From positions 992,001 to 1,056,000 of the forward strand of contig CADCXD010000018.1 in NCBI GenBank assembly GCA_902806575.1: 64,000 nucleotides of DNA, given 5' to 3'. Below are positions 1-12,365 of the stretch, piece by piece. The first letter of the stretch is position 1. The number at the start of each line of letters is the position of its first letter. The DNA comes from Jackrogersella multiformis. Lineage: Eukaryota > Ascomycota > Sordariomycetes > Xylariales > Hypoxylaceae. The notes under the pieces are model-generated. The model was not told the DNA's origin. It saw nothing but the letters and a program-made list of their open reading frames with translations, and ran no database searches. Both the position numbers and the translations under genes were made by a program.

Positions 1-2002
1 TCCTTGATTACAATCTCTCCTATTTCTGACGCCGGCGTGGCACTGGGCGGTACCCGATATCCAGTAATGACGGGGTAATGAATGGGTAATGTTTATCCCT
101 GTGTGCCACAGGCATGAAAGGATTTGTTTCAACATGGCGTTTGGGTATATTCGGGATCATACTCATGGACCATATTATCGATACCAGGGTGGCAAGCATA
201 CGATGGCGCACCTCATTGATTTTTGCATACTTCGAATGACGGTCGGAAAAAGCAATCGAGGGGCATAGGTGCTTCTCCCGCTTTTCTGTGCCCACGATGC
301 AGTAACCAGGGCTGATTAGCTCGTCGCCCTCGATTTTCACTTCTTTGGAAAAGGGATGGAGCAGGTGTATAAACGTCAGCAAGGGCGAGTGCGTGTATGC
401 TTGCATATACGAGCTGACTATCAGGCGCACAGGAGTCGCGCCGGGGGCTCACCATTAAGGGCCCAAACACTGAGTCGGGTGGCATTTTATCTACTTGAAC
501 ATGTATATATATATACAGATATATACATGATGTTGGGGTTAGGCATTTAGATACCAACGTCCGCCCGTAACAGAAAAGGGGCGGATGGCATACGAAAATG
601 AGAAGCAATGTTTAATGATACAAAAGCTCTATGCTCCGCCGTGTATGAACCAATTCCCAGAATATGCACAGTCAAACATGTGGAGCTGTAATATGCTCAA
701 GGACACTCACATCTAAGACGACCGACTAAGCATAGGAATTATCCCTCTCGAAAAGGGGCTGCGGGATTACATCTAAGATGAGTACTGAAGTTGGTAGCTC
801 GGTCGAGGACGGCGGACCTGATGATAACTTCATCGCATCCAGCTAAGTCCCTGGTATTAGGCACAGACCCTGACCTAATGCATGATGTATGTGTATGTGT
901 GTGTGTATGTATGTACGAGACAGCTGGGAGTAATGTGTGTAACCGCATAGCCGTCAGCCTGCCGTATGTACGTGTGTACGTACTTAGGGTAACACGACGT
1001 CCTTCGGTACCATCTCGACGGCGCGGCTTCTAATTTAGTACGCAATCCGGAATAGGTAATTACCTAGGCGTTAAACATTGAAGTTATAGTTTGCGCGTCT
1101 ATCGTTTATCATATGTTTCTACCTATGCCTACGTAAAAGACAATGCCTTTACCAACATTTACATTAACATTTACACATAGGGAGTTCGTACTTGGGGGTT
1201 TTGGGTTTTTGGTTCCATCGTGAGAAATGAAACCCCCGAACAACACACACCCCCCCCCTCCTCCTTTTTCTTCTCTCCCCTCTCCAATGTTCCTTTCGGC
1301 ACCGACGTCATCCTGCATCTACCGCATCGTCACAATCGCAGCCCCGGCCTCTGGTCCCTGCTTTTTTTCAACCCCCATACTATCCGGCCAAAACCCTCCG
1401 GCAGCTAGCTACCTAGGTACCTACCTAGTCAGCTAGTGTATGTACGGTACGTAGAGAGAAAGCAAGGCTTGATTGATTTCTGCGCTCGGTTCCACCGTCT
1501 AGCTGGGCATTGTTACATGTCATATCTGTCGTTACTTATCTGCTAGCACGTAGGTAGTAAGTATGCGCTATGTACGCGACGATGCTAGCCGGCGGGTCTT
1601 GCTTGCGTGCCTGTCGATCCGGTTTTCTGGGGGTGTTTTCATTTTTCTTCTGTACGCGAGTTGCGACATGCGCCTCGTGTCGCTTTTTTATTATTTTCAT
1701 CTTACTAACGTCATTTCTTTTTCTCGAGCATACACATTTGCGAGACGAGACAAGACAAGATGGTTACGTTTTTGCCGTTGGAAAATTCTTCTTCTTCATA
1801 GATAATTTCTAATATGTACAGCTATCCAGGATATACCCTAACCCCGTCCCTTTGTTGAAGACCGTCATGTTGTTACATGTACTCGTTACGTTTCCCTGAC
1901 TCCTTTTAACTCCTCCGTCGCATGCCCGCCGACGACGTATGTATATATGTCTCGTATGTCTGTCTCGTATGTTTATTAGGTATGTGTATGCGTGCGCCAT
2001 CC
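1..2002. other. gene-free left flank
   Basis: No open frame here resembles a known protein; the frames are short and contradict one another. It holds a short TG run near 887-910, a TAGG/CCTA cluster near 1405-1432, and a hairpin-rich segment near 770-850 that is listed as a finding. The last few hundred bases downstream of the acetate kinase stop are probably its 3' UTR (inference). Confidence 0.5.
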
Positions 2003-3250
2003 TCACCATAGGTCGTCGTCCTCGGCGCACCCCCGCGCCATCTCGTACTGCTCGTCGGTGCGGCAGACCAGGGTCCGGTGCCGGGCGTACTGCTTGCCGA
2101 CGTCCTGCACCACGTTGGTGATCTTGGCCGCGTTGAGCTTGGGGTCGATCCGGAAGCCCAGGCACTCGGTCTGCTCGACGACGGCGGCCCTCAGCTTCTC
2201 GCTCTTCTCGCCGATGCCGCCGGCGAACACCAGCGCGTCCACGCGGCCCCCGAGGGACACATAGTACGAGCCCACGAAGGCACTGATGCGGTCGACGAGC
2301 AGGTCGAAGGCCAGCTTGCACTTGGGGTCCTCGGAGCTGGCGATCAGGCCGAAGTCGGTGGTGCCCGTCAGCGCCTTCCACCCGCCCTGCTTGTTGAGGA
2401 TCTCCTCGGCCACGGAGATGTGCAGCTCCTTGGTGGACGAGGGCGACAGCTTCCCCACGTCGCTGGCGTAGTGGAAGACGAGGCTGGGGTCGACGCTGCC
2501 GCTGCGGGTGGCGCCCGGCAGGCCGGCGAGCGGGGTCAGGCCCATGCTGGTGTCCCAGCTCCGGCCGCCCTTGACGGCGCAGGCGCTGGCGCCGCTGCCG
2601 AGGTGCAGGGCGATGATGCTGAGGTCGGTGGGGTCGCGGCCGAGGTAGGCGGCGACGGAGCGGGTGATGAAGGAGTAGCTGATGCCGTGGAAGCCGTACT
2701 TGCGCAGTTGGTTGTTCCTGGCGATGTCCTGGTCGATGGGGTAGGTGCGCACGTGCGGCGGGATGGTGGAGTGGAACTGTGAGTCGAAGTAGGCGACGTT
2801 GAGGGCGCTGGGCAGGTCGTCCATGCACGACTTGATGATGTGCAGGGCGTTGGCGTTGTGCAGCGGCGCCAGGTCGGTCAGCCGCTCGAGGTGGTGGTAC
2901 GTCTCCGGGGTGATGAGCTTGGCCGTGGTGTAGTCGCCGCCGTGCACGACCCGGTGGCAGGCCACGGAGATGTCGCTCTTGGCGGAGATCTCCGGCAGCT
3001 CCGGGTCGCCGGTCAGGGTGTGCAGGAGGACCTTGAAGGCGTCGTCCTGGTTTTCTACTTTCTCCTCTATCTCCTGGTGGCTGAGGACCTGGACGTCCCC
3101 CCGGGCGTACGTGAGCCGGGCGGGCGGGGCGGTGAGGCCGCTTATCTCGGCCTCGGCGAGCTGCCTTGGCGCATCGTGATGCCGTGCGGCGTAGGCGGAG
3201 ATCTTGACGGAGCTCGACCCCGCGTTGATGGAAAGGATGATTTTGGTCAT
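2003..3250 (-). CDS. ackA: acetate kinase
   Basis: Acetate kinase interconverts acetate plus ATP and acetyl phosphate plus ADP. In fungi it normally works with the phosphoketolase Xfp, which makes acetyl phosphate from xylulose 5-phosphate. The 415-residue protein has the usual family length and is a single exon. The first signature INAGSSSVK is at residues 8-16. Family catalytic positions are visible: Arg100 in HRVVHGG, His131 in APLHN, Asp156 in FDSQFH, His216 in HLGSGAS, Arg249 in TRSGSVDP and Glu400 in RTDEQYEMA. The nucleotide-binding FAGGIGEKS motif is at 342-350. The second signature reads TPLAGLPGATRSG, slightly unlike the bacterial form but typical of the fungal branch. Codon use is strongly GC-ending, which creates long meaningless frames on the opposite strand. 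No phosphoketolase gene is in the window. The start is the first ATG of the frame and leaves the conserved N terminus intact. Confidence 0.96.
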   Translation of the reverse strand: MTKIILSINAGSSSVKISAYAARHHDAPRQLAEAEISGLTAPPARLTYARGDVQVLSHQEIEEKVENQDDAFKVLLHTLTGDPELPEISAKSDISVACHRVVHGGDYTTAKLITPETYHHLERLTDLAPLHNANALHIIKSCMDDLPSALNVAYFDSQFHSTIPPHVRTYPIDQDIARNNQLRKYGFHGISYSFITRSVAAYLGRDPTDLSIIALHLGSGASACAVKGGRSWDTSMGLTPLAGLPGATRSGSVDPSLVFHYASDVGKLSPSSTKELHISVAEEILNKQGGWKALTGTTDFGLIASSEDPKCKLAFDLLVDRISAFVGSYYVSLGGRVDALVFAGGIGEKSEKLRAAVVEQTECLGFRIDPKLNAAKITNVVQDVGKQYARHRTLVCRTDEQYEMARGCAEDDDLW

Positions 3251-5881
3251 GATTTTTAATTCAGGTGGGTTTATTTATTTATCGTTGCAGTGGGTGATAG
3301 TGATTGCCGGATCCGGTAGCGAATTATATTGCTATGTGTATTTGTGTGTTATTAGGGAACCTATGGGTTGTAGTTCCAAGAAGTCAGGGTTAGATGCTGA
3401 TTGGTGGGTTGAAGCTTTGGTGTTATAATTGGGTGTTACTGTTACTGTTTATGTAAGTAAGGTGGGATGGTTGATGTTGCGATTGTAACCTTATCGAGAA
3501 TGATGGTGCTGTTGCTGTTGCTGTTGCTGCCGAGTTCCTCTTTTCTTCCGATCATCTCGTTGTTGCGATGCAGCTGTTTATAGTGGTTTGGAAAGTGCCA
3601 TCTAGATATGCCTCAACCAACTCTAACCGCGAAACTATGTACATACATGTCTAGCATACGTGACCAGTTCCTGCCTTCCCCTACCTCTGCAATTGCCAAA
3701 TCATGCCCAGGTGGCATACGCGCGCTCCTGCATGGCATGATCTACTCATGACGTCTACACTATGTGGCCTGACCCGGCCCAAGCCTCTAGCCACGTTCAA
3801 GCCTCAGCTCGGACGACCAATACACAGCGCCGTAATCCGATGGGGGCGTACGTATTCCCTGTGAGTCACGTTTTACGTTTTTACCCCCCTACTTCCTTTT
3901 TATCTTAATCAAAATCCAAATCAAAACCAACCACTATTACCTATTTCGCCTTTGCAAGTACGAATCTCAAACGAGATGCCTCGGCTTGGGGGTCACCGGT
4001 AGGATGCGCAAATCGTATCATTCATTGGATAGTCCGTACAGCGTGGCCTTCTCATTCCAGTGCCAGTGTACCCTAGACCCTAGACCCTAGACCCTAGGAG
4101 TAGGGATGCAACCGACCGAAAGATATTTATTGGCGATCTGTCTGTCTGACCTCTTCCGTTATTTTCGCACTCGCACTCGCTAAAGGATATGATCAAGAGT
4201 CAATCAACCAAATCATAACCCTCACAACCCTCGCAGCTTGTCGCGTTCGCCATGGAAGTGTAATTGTAATTTCCTACTTCGTCATATCTGGCCTCATAAC
4301 ACGTACGAAATGTAAGCAACTTTCGATCTCCGAACGAGATGTGGCCTTTTCTCGACATAGGTATCAGCATCGTCAATGAGATGAGTCTTTCGAATTCAAT
4401 CGGCCCACGTGGTAGATTATAGCAAATGCATGCATTTCTAAAGCATACCTGTCTGCATAGGTCTGGATTATTCACAGGCTGGCTTGCTGCAAGGCTCAAT
4501 ATTCAAGTGCGCCGCGTCACTTATTTGAAATGGTGTCCTGAAGCATCTATATTCGCATGCTTTAGATGCAGGCCAAGAGTCGCAAGCCACAGCCGCACTT
4601 GGCGGGAGTATACTTGGTTAAGGGGCGGCGGTCGAAGCTAAAGTGAATACCAACCTCGGTTCTCAGTTTCTAATGTTGAGGTAATTGGCAATAGCTTGGA
4701 TCGCCGAGAAATTGTTGAGGAAAGTTGAGGATGACGAGTTCGTCAGTTCACATACTCAAGAGTCACATTCACTCGATGCTACGTTGGATACCGAAACGTG
4801 GTGTTTTTGGCGGCCCCCTCGAAGGTAGATGATTGATCATCTTTCGGGCTGTTATTTGGCAAGATCTACGGTGGATGATGATGATGCTCTGAGCCTCCTT
4901 GGGCGATCTGCTTACTTCCTAGTCAGCAACGCTGGTGACGCACTTTGTGGGCGAACTCGTCCATCGGGTATAAGTGAATTACGGTAACGTTAGAGTACAG
5001 AGTAGCAACAATAAAAATAGGGGCCGGCGGGCAAGAATAATGGTGATGATAGCACGGCTACAATAGTAGGTTCGTATCGAATTGTCAATCATGCAACAGC
5101 TAAGATATATCTACAGGTACGTGTCTTATCCCAGTCAACCATAAGTCTTCGATATTTCGTAAAGATCACAGGTGAACATATCACCGGCAAGAGCTGAACG
5201 ATCTCGAAGGGCTACATAGGTAAGTAAGGGATAAGAGACAAGGCTCGTCAATATCCTTGCTTTGATGTTAGCTTTGCCCTGCTAAACATACTATGATGAC
5301 AGCAGTGTAATGTAGGGCAGTGATGGAAGTAGCCTTCATTCTTTACCTTTTCTTCAGCCTCTCTTATTATCTAAGAATATAACGTTGGAAAGTTTCGATA
5401 TATATATATATATAGAATATAGAAAGCACCTCGTCAGGTTCACCTTGTGCCCTGCCGCCTATCCCGATGCTAGGGGGATTCGGAAACTATTGACCCATCT
5501 CAATTTACACCACTCAGCCTCCCCACCTACATTTATCGTTGGCTCTATCTTCCAAGAGACTAAATTTCCCAAATCGCAAAATAAAAATAGAAACATCTAT
5601 CATTTGATAATGGACAGCCATTATCAAAAGTCAGGCAACGTGCGTGTCGAAACAGAGCTCCCGGTTCCTCCCTAGAGTGACTGGAAAGAGCAGTATATAT
5701 TCTCGACCCGTGAAGCACTGAAATCAGAAGTAACCCTCATATACGAGCAGTTCGGATACACTGATAAATTACTCTTATAACCAGTAACACTTATATACCA
5801 TAACAGTTTGCTACTAAGTGGATTATCCATCAAGGTTCCAAAAGACCCTCATCCCGAGGTATACCAAAGAAGCAAAGCACA
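3251..5881. other. intergenic, divergent promoters of ackA and the secreted-protein gene
   Basis: No supported gene. The two flanking genes are divergent, so both promoters should lie here. Contents include a short GTTGCT trinucleotide run near 3508-3530, four tandem CCCTAGR heptamers at 4071-4098 and an AT dinucleotide run near 5398-5415. Open frames of up to about 100 codons, for example 4200-4499 on the minus strand, show no recognisable domain. Confidence 0.5.
4071..4098. repeat. CCCTAGR heptamer, four tandem copies
   Basis: Four consecutive 7-base units, CCCTAGA three times and then CCCTAGG. The unit differs from the filamentous-fungal telomere repeat CCCTAA, so this is telomere-like at most. 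Confidence 0.8.
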
Positions 5882-6340
5882 ATGGTCCGGCTCGTCCACC
5901 CCTTAGCCCTGCTCGCGGCAGCGACCATCATAACAGCAGCATCCGGCGCCCCGGCGGGCTTCACGCCCTTCGTCGACGACGACGGGTCGATCGACAACCC
6001 GGCGACGATCTTCAACGGGATCGAGGACCACCACACGTTCATCAACCTGACGGCCACGGCGCTCATGGTGTCGCGCCCGGACCAGGACGACGGGAACCGC
6101 ATGGACAACGCGCGCGCCGGCCTCGGCGACCTGCAGGACGACCAGGCCCTGCTGGCGCAGATCCTGGACCGCCTCGTCGACGCCGGCGACCACACCATGG
6201 ACGGCGCCTTCGCGCACGTCCGCGCCGTCGACAGGGCCGTCGTCGGCTTCTACCAGACCGTCATGCGCCAGCCGACGCTGGAGGCTGCGCACGACTGCGG
6301 CACCGCGATTGCGTGCGCTAGGTATGTGTTTTGCGCGTCT

Positions 6341-6373
<33 letters not shown>

Positions 6374-6585
6374 CGCAATATAAACCAAGTAGTCGAGCCA
6401 CCGACTAACACAGAATCAGGAACGGGATCGCCGACGAGCTCACGCAGATCGCCAACACCTTCAACCAGGTGGTGATGGACGGCATCGAGAACCCAGCCGA
6501 TCTGCTGCCCTCGCAGATCCTGTCCGGCCTCGCGTGCAAAGACCAGCCGCACTTCCAGTTCTGCTTCGGGATGCTGGTGGCGTGA
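5882..6585 (+). CDS. small secreted protein, one intron
   Basis: Exons 5882-6321 and 6420-6585 join into a 201-residue protein. The intron (98 nt) has a GTATGT donor, a CTAAC branch site near 6405 and a CAG acceptor, and carries an (AC)n-(AT)n microsatellite. Residues 1-22 form a signal peptide: a basic start (MVRLVH), an Ala/Leu/Ile core and an Ala-Ser-Gly-Ala end. No transmembrane segment or GPI signal follows. The mature part is acidic and probably helical, with four cysteines clustered in the C-terminal third: a CGTAIAC pair before the junction and two more near the end (ACKD and FCFG), which could form two disulfides. I do not recognise a named family. Length and architecture fit a fungal small secreted protein or cell-wall protein, and a role on a host or surface would be speculation. 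Stopping at the intron would truncate the protein and lose the last two cysteines. Confidence 0.8.
6341..6373. repeat. (AC)n followed by (AT)n microsatellite in an intron
   Basis: About eleven AC units run into about five AT units, wholly inside the intron of the secreted-protein gene. It lies between the donor and the branch site, so length changes should be tolerated. Confidence 0.85.
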
Positions 6586-8143
6586 TCACTTGTCCGCGCC
6601 TGGTCGCGGCCGAGGGAGGTATATTTACGTACCTAGGTAGGTAGGTAGGTAGGGTAGTACATCATATCGATGTTGCTTGAAGCCTTGGAGGTATACTTGT
6701 TTATGGGGTCGGGGTTTGGTTTGGGTTGTCATGGACGGCTTCTCGCTGCTTTGGCGATGATAGGATGGTTGGTCGGAGGGCGACGAGAGATAAAGGGGGT
6801 TAAAGGTCTTTTCCTCTTTCTTTAACTAGGTCAAAACGGCATACTGCTAGAACCATGTATATATACTAATGACTAGACACTGGTCATTATCTTGTTCAAT
6901 CTTGAAATAGGTATTCGTTCATTCATATACATTAGAAATATTGTGAATTCCTGCCGGCCTAGCTCCGATGGCTCTTTAATTAACCCCTTTCTTCATGATA
7001 CCTCACCAACCCTCAAATCCACCCACCCAATCACCATAGGCGTAGATCTACGCCTAAGGACAGAAATACAATCTGCATAGTTCCCCGACGTTAATTATCT
7101 TGATATGAACACATACCGGTGGTCCATGGGATGAAGCACTTATCAAACACATAACAAATAACCGGTCATATCTTGACGGTTTGACGATATCGTGCTTACC
7201 ATAAAGGATTCTTCGGGCTAGAGAGGTCTGTCGTCCATATAGTTAGTAGATATTCAGTTGACTCTATGCTTCGGTGTCTACCCTCTACCCCCTATTGCCA
7301 AAGACGTGAGACCTCTTACATCCGGCAAACTCGATAATTCTAGTTTCCCTTTATACCATACTCCTCCTTTGTTCCTATGCACGGAATAACTACCTGGGTA
7401 TGGTTCTAATACATATAATGGATATTTACTGCTCTATTCACCTAGCCCCAGAGCCTACAATCCCCAACCAGACGTCCACAACGGACACGTCTTGAAATTA
7501 TTCACTCAGAGTCAGACCAACAGACCATCACACACTGCCATACTACCACCATAGCCACACTACCCCCGGCATATCTAACATAACCCCTAGTACAGACAAC
7601 ACAAATAGACAACGAACTCACTAAGCAAGTTCCAGAACTCCCCTGTACGACGTATCACTACCAGGCATACACGAACACGGTATAGGTAATATGTTCACAC
7701 ATATATAAGCCACGCTACATGTAGCCCGCGCAGCAAGACCAGGCTAGGAGCTACCTACCTACCCAGTAACCAGCTTTTACTCCATTCCCTCCGTCCTTAC
7801 CCCTGTCCCAGCACAAGTGCTCCCGTGCAACCCTACCATCCATCCGATATGGATGTCATTGTCGTTGTGTTTTCCCAGCCGCAGCCGTCGACCCTCACCG
7901 CGCCCTAGCATGCCGTCGAGCCAGCGCTGATCCCACCAGCAACCAACCTAGCCGAGACCGCCGCACCTTGCCCTCCCGCGCTGCTCGGCCGAACCCCGAA
8001 TAGACAATAATATACATAACAGGACGCCGTCCTAGCCCTTGAGCGGCAAACCGTTAAGTCGGTGTGTGTATGTACGTGTGTACCATCGATCACGTACCGC
8101 TTTTTGAACACGTGTGAAGGAATGAATGTGTAGTGTCCATGAC

Positions 8144-8199
<56 letters not shown>

Positions 8200-9645
8200 T
8201 GAAGGGAGGAGGGATAAAGTAGAATGAACGTCCCGCCCATGTGCCAATGTAAACCAATGATTGTGGGAAGGCGGCATGGAGATTATGAATCGTCATGATT
8301 GCCACCAGGGTCTGCGTTAAGGTTTTTTTGATGTAATCCCCGAGTCTTTCATCTGCAGTTCGTTCATGCCGAAGTGATCGATGGGGATTAAAACGTATCG
8401 CGCATAGTTTGCCTCCTTATGTAATTCCCCCCCTTTTGACGCGAAATTGCCGAGAAGGGGAGCAGTTCAGGTGGCATTCTGGGATAGAACTAGCAAGGAT
8501 AGTCGTCGTGTACCATTCCGGTGCAAATCAAGGATCGATCGTATTTAGTTTTTGCATTTCTTACTCATACATAATATAAACCGCACAACAAGAGACGAGT
8601 GCCTTTTGTTTCTCCTTTTTGTGACGTCGAAGTCTATTTGCAAAGATTCCCTTTCCGTGAGGCCTCCCCTTATGCGAATAATCCACGCCGTGAATGCAAG
8701 TGCGACAAGGAAAGAAATCCAACGCCCAATACTTTTGTCTAGTAATGACATGCTGATCTCCATGAGAACGCAGGGTCCAGGACCTAACGGACTCATGGAG
8801 ACAAGCATCTGGGCGGAAGCCAAAGTGAGGATGGTTTGGGAATCGAATTAACCGCAAGCTACCGCTCACATTCGGTGCTAGGTAGCTTTTGTATCCCTTG
8901 CCACCATGAGAAAAGGGGCTTGACCGTTACCTCATTCTGTCATGAAAGCCACCGTTTTATGTGGCGAGCAACGCTCTAATAAACAATCGCAGGAAAGAGA
9001 GTAATGTCGGCAAGAAGTCCATGGCAACTAGGCCAATGGGTTGGAAGAGTATCAACGAGACGGTATCGGCATGTTCCTCCACATGCTCAAGATGGCCATA
9101 TCAACAGGCCACAAAGCCGCAACCTCATTGTCTCTCCACATTGAAAGGTGTAATGTTTGTCCTTCGAGTCAGTCTTCACTGCTTTATACTCCGTCCTGGT
9201 CGTTCGTAATTTCCAACATGGTAAGTCCATTGGCCGCAAGCCCATGATTTGGTAGGACTTACGGGGTACTTAATTATGACGTATCCAGGATATTCACATT
9301 GGAAAGGAATAGCCTCCGTAGGTGAACGGGTGTTTGTCCAGTGACCGCACCAAGAAATCTCTTTTAAACCGTAGCATACCACCGCTTTGGGTTTTGGTGA
9401 AAGGGAATCAGAGGCTAGAAAGCATAAAAAATGCCCAATGATTCAAGATAATAAACTCCATCACTCGTTTCTCGTTTCTTCAATTCGTCCCATCGTACGA
9501 GACTTGGGATACTTGTATCAAATAGTAGCTCATGTGTTTTTGTGTGATGCCCACAATCACCGATGGATTTGGGTAGGCATCTGCCCGTGAATGTACAATG
9601 ACTCTCCAGATCTGATGAGCCATGCTTGTAGCCACATGGATTGAT
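6586..9645. other. intergenic with (GA)24 microsatellite
   Basis: No supported gene between two convergent genes. Frames near 8545-8870 exist on both strands with no recognisable motif. TAGGTAGG repeats sit at 6631-6655, just past the secreted-protein gene, and a perfect GA run is at 8147-8194. Confidence 0.5.
8147..8194. repeat. (GA)24 microsatellite
   Basis: About 24 perfect GA units, interrupted only at the 3' end where it continues as AAGAG. It is the longest perfect dinucleotide repeat I see in the window and makes artificial Ser-Leu frames on the minus strand. Confidence 0.95.
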
Positions 9646-12365
9646 TTAGTATCCCTCGGCTCCGTGATCACCATTAATTCCATTTGTAGATGGTTCATGG
9701 CCTAGACCAGTCTGCTCCACGTTGCCAAGTTTGTGAGAACCATTCGAGAGAGAACCGGCATGCTCGCCGAAGGACGGGGTCGAAGTTTTCTTGCTGATGC
9801 TATCTGCTTTGAAACCATTGCCTAGAGCATCTGACGAGATCATAGATTGTTGGTTTGGTAGCTCCATTCCGGAGGTGCCAGTTGGGGAGAACTCTGGCAC
9901 CGTCGCGGACAGTTGAGACTCTGAAGGGTGGACATGGCCGTTAGCTCCATTGCTTGTTGGAGAGGTCAAGCCATTTCCATTAACGTAATGTTGGAAGTGG
10001 GACTCTGCAGCTGGTGAGAAGAGGGGGGCAACCGCCCCGTATGGAAGCATCTGAGGCCAGAATGCCATTTGGCTCTCGAACGGACGATAACTCACGGGCC
10101 CATCATGCTGGGCGCTGGGGTGCCTCATATGCATCGTAAGAACCCAAGGCTCCCATTGCTCGCGGCGTCGTACCTTATCCAGCCCGTCATCTGTCACGAT
10201 GTATTCGATGTGAGGGGAACTATCGCAAGCGATGCGGATGAGATGCCAATCCGCGGCTATTTCTTGCATTCGTTTAAACCCAGCGATGATGTTCAATGGC
10301 ACGAAGCCTTGCGAATCCATGAACTTGCGAAGATACCAATCCTTGCAAAGATTGTCAATAGAGAAGTAGTATTCCACCTGCGATAATACTCCGCTCAATA
10401 GGTGATTAGGATCGGCGTATGGTGTGTATTGGCTGGTGCCGTGTGTATACATTGCAGGGTCATACGGCATGCTAGCTAGCGGATAAGCTGCTCTTGAAGA
10501 CTGATGTCTTGTGTTGCCCTGTGAGCGATTGTTCCCTGAGCTCGGTCGACTGCGGTGCTGACTTCCCGTCGACTGGACAGGGAACGAATTGCCATACGGC
10601 ATCGGCGAATAACCAGCGGTATACGGATGGGTAGGTTGTCGCAGGTTTGCATTAGTATTAGTCTGGTAAGTGTACGCAGGAGAGCCTTGGCTAAATTGAG
10701 ATTGCGGGTGGCCGACACCATTTGCGGCGGAGTGGCCGCCACGGCTGCGCGTGTTTCCCCTTGAGCGCTCATTGCGGTTAACATTATTTTGGCCCTGGAA
10801 ACCAGAGTCCTTCGTGCCATGTAGACTATTGTCTCTTGCTTGCTGGGACGATTTTGTCTCGTCAGCTCTCTGGTTTGAACCCGCGGTGCGAGCAGGAACA
10901 TGCTGGCTTGTAAATCCCTGAGCAGACTCAGCCTGATTCTGTTTTGACACGTCTGTCTTGGAAATTGCCTAGATCATTGATTAACATTTGTTTATAGTCA
11001 GTTTTAGACTCGCTGCGAACTTACTGAAAGTGCATCTCCGGAGGGTTTCCCAGCTCCTGCTTGGGTCTGTGGCTTTCGGGAGGTGATGTCAACAGATGCA
11101 CGCTTGAACGCTGGCAGCGCAACCGAAACAGCTCCATGAGTCGTGCTGTTGTTGTCTTGTGTACGATCTTTACGGGGATTAGTAAACTTGGAGATTGCAG
11201 AGACGTGTGGTGATTTACCAGTTGAGGCGTTAGTACTGTGGTTGCCTCTTACTGCACCATCTCGTCCGCCTCTCGAACCGCCAGCGCGTCCGCCCCGCGG
11301 GCCTCTTGTCGGCAAAGGTGTCTCGAAGTTCACAGTCGGCACAAAATCCATAGTAGTCCACTCCTTTTTATGCCGAGGCTTGCTTGGACCCGACTCCTCC
11401 TTCTGCTCTCTCTCAGGTTTTCCAGCAATGACTTGGGTCTTTAGATCAGTTGCTGATGTTTCAGGCGTAGGCCACGACAAAGTATTAGTTGTAATCGGGA
11501 CCAGAGCCTCAAGCGATGCCTTGTCTTCTCCATTGTTCCCTCTAGCACCTCTTGGGGCTGCTCTGCGAGAGTTCTGATTGCTGTTGCTACGCGACTGCTC
11601 GAGGTCCTTCTTGGGGGGTTTCACGCCGCCAGATAGCGACCTGTTTTGTAACATAGTTGCATCAGCTCCATCGCTCTGAGGCGCTTTCTGCTTGAGGTCC
11701 TGGGGAGTTGAGTGGGATAGGCCATTGGATAGCCCGCCGTTTGTACTGTTTGAGCTATGCGATTGTGTAGTCGCTGCAGGGGTCGGCTTGTATTTGGCAG
11801 CCCTCTCTTCCTGTCTTAGAGTCCATACATTAACTGATGGTACTGGCGCTTCAGATAATTCTAGCTTGGGAGGTGCATTCTCCTTCTTATCCTGGTCGTG
11901 ATCCTGCTCAGACTCTTTCTCAGCTGCCTTGCTCCTTTTTCCCTTCCTAGCCTTTCTGCTATCACTGGCATCCGTAGTCTGGGAATTGAGGGTTTGGCCA
12001 CGCCCCCGCCTCTCGGTACTCTGGGGGACAACCTCGCCTAGTACCTTCTCAGCACTATGGCTGGGTAGGCCAGACAACTCGGGCGCCTTATCGCTCATAG
12101 AGATACTGTCCGAGTCGTTGCTATTTAAACTAATGGATTCGGGCTTGACGGATGAGCTCCTGGTATTTTGCGAGCCGTCGTTCGATGTTGTCGAGATCGC
12201 GACGGATGGGGCCCGCGTGCTAGGCGTAGCAGCGACATCTCGGCTTCGAGTGCTCGTCGTCGATGGTGCCTGGCTCGGTGCCGAATTGGATTGGGATCCA
12301 ACTGACTGTACCGCAGACTGGCCTTTGGCCGCCTGGGCGTAGGAAAACGTCGCCGAGTTAGACAT
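9646..12365 (-). CDS. La-motif RNA-binding protein (LARP1 / Slf1-Sro9 type)
   Basis: Exon 1 is 11025-12365 and exon 2 is 9646-10968. The 56-nt intron has a GTAAGT donor, a TGACTATAAAC branch region and a CTAG acceptor, and keeps phase 0. The product is 887 residues. A La motif lies at about residues 640-715, beginning VEYYFSIDNLCKDWYLRKFM and continuing through FVPLNIIAGFKRM, the signature helix-turn-helix of LARPs. The rest is low-complexity: Ser/Asn/Gln-rich, with RGG-like clusters (RGPRGGRAGG) at about 390. Yeast relatives Slf1 and Sro9 bind mRNA and polysomes in the cytoplasm. No RRM follows the La motif, which argues against genuine La (Lhp1). I chose the ATG at 12365 because the product then starts MSNSATFSYAQAAKG, as fungal homologues do. 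An in-frame ATG at 12422 would add 19 residues. Confidence 0.9.

Noticed and set aside
2078..2782. Long plus-strand frame antisense to acetate kinase
   Set aside because: It is made by the GC-ending codons of the true gene, has Val/Gly/Ala-rich translation and matches no family.
4071..4098. Interstitial telomere
   Set aside because: The unit is CCCTAGR, seven bases, four copies; the fungal telomere is CCCTAA. Kept only as a short repeat.
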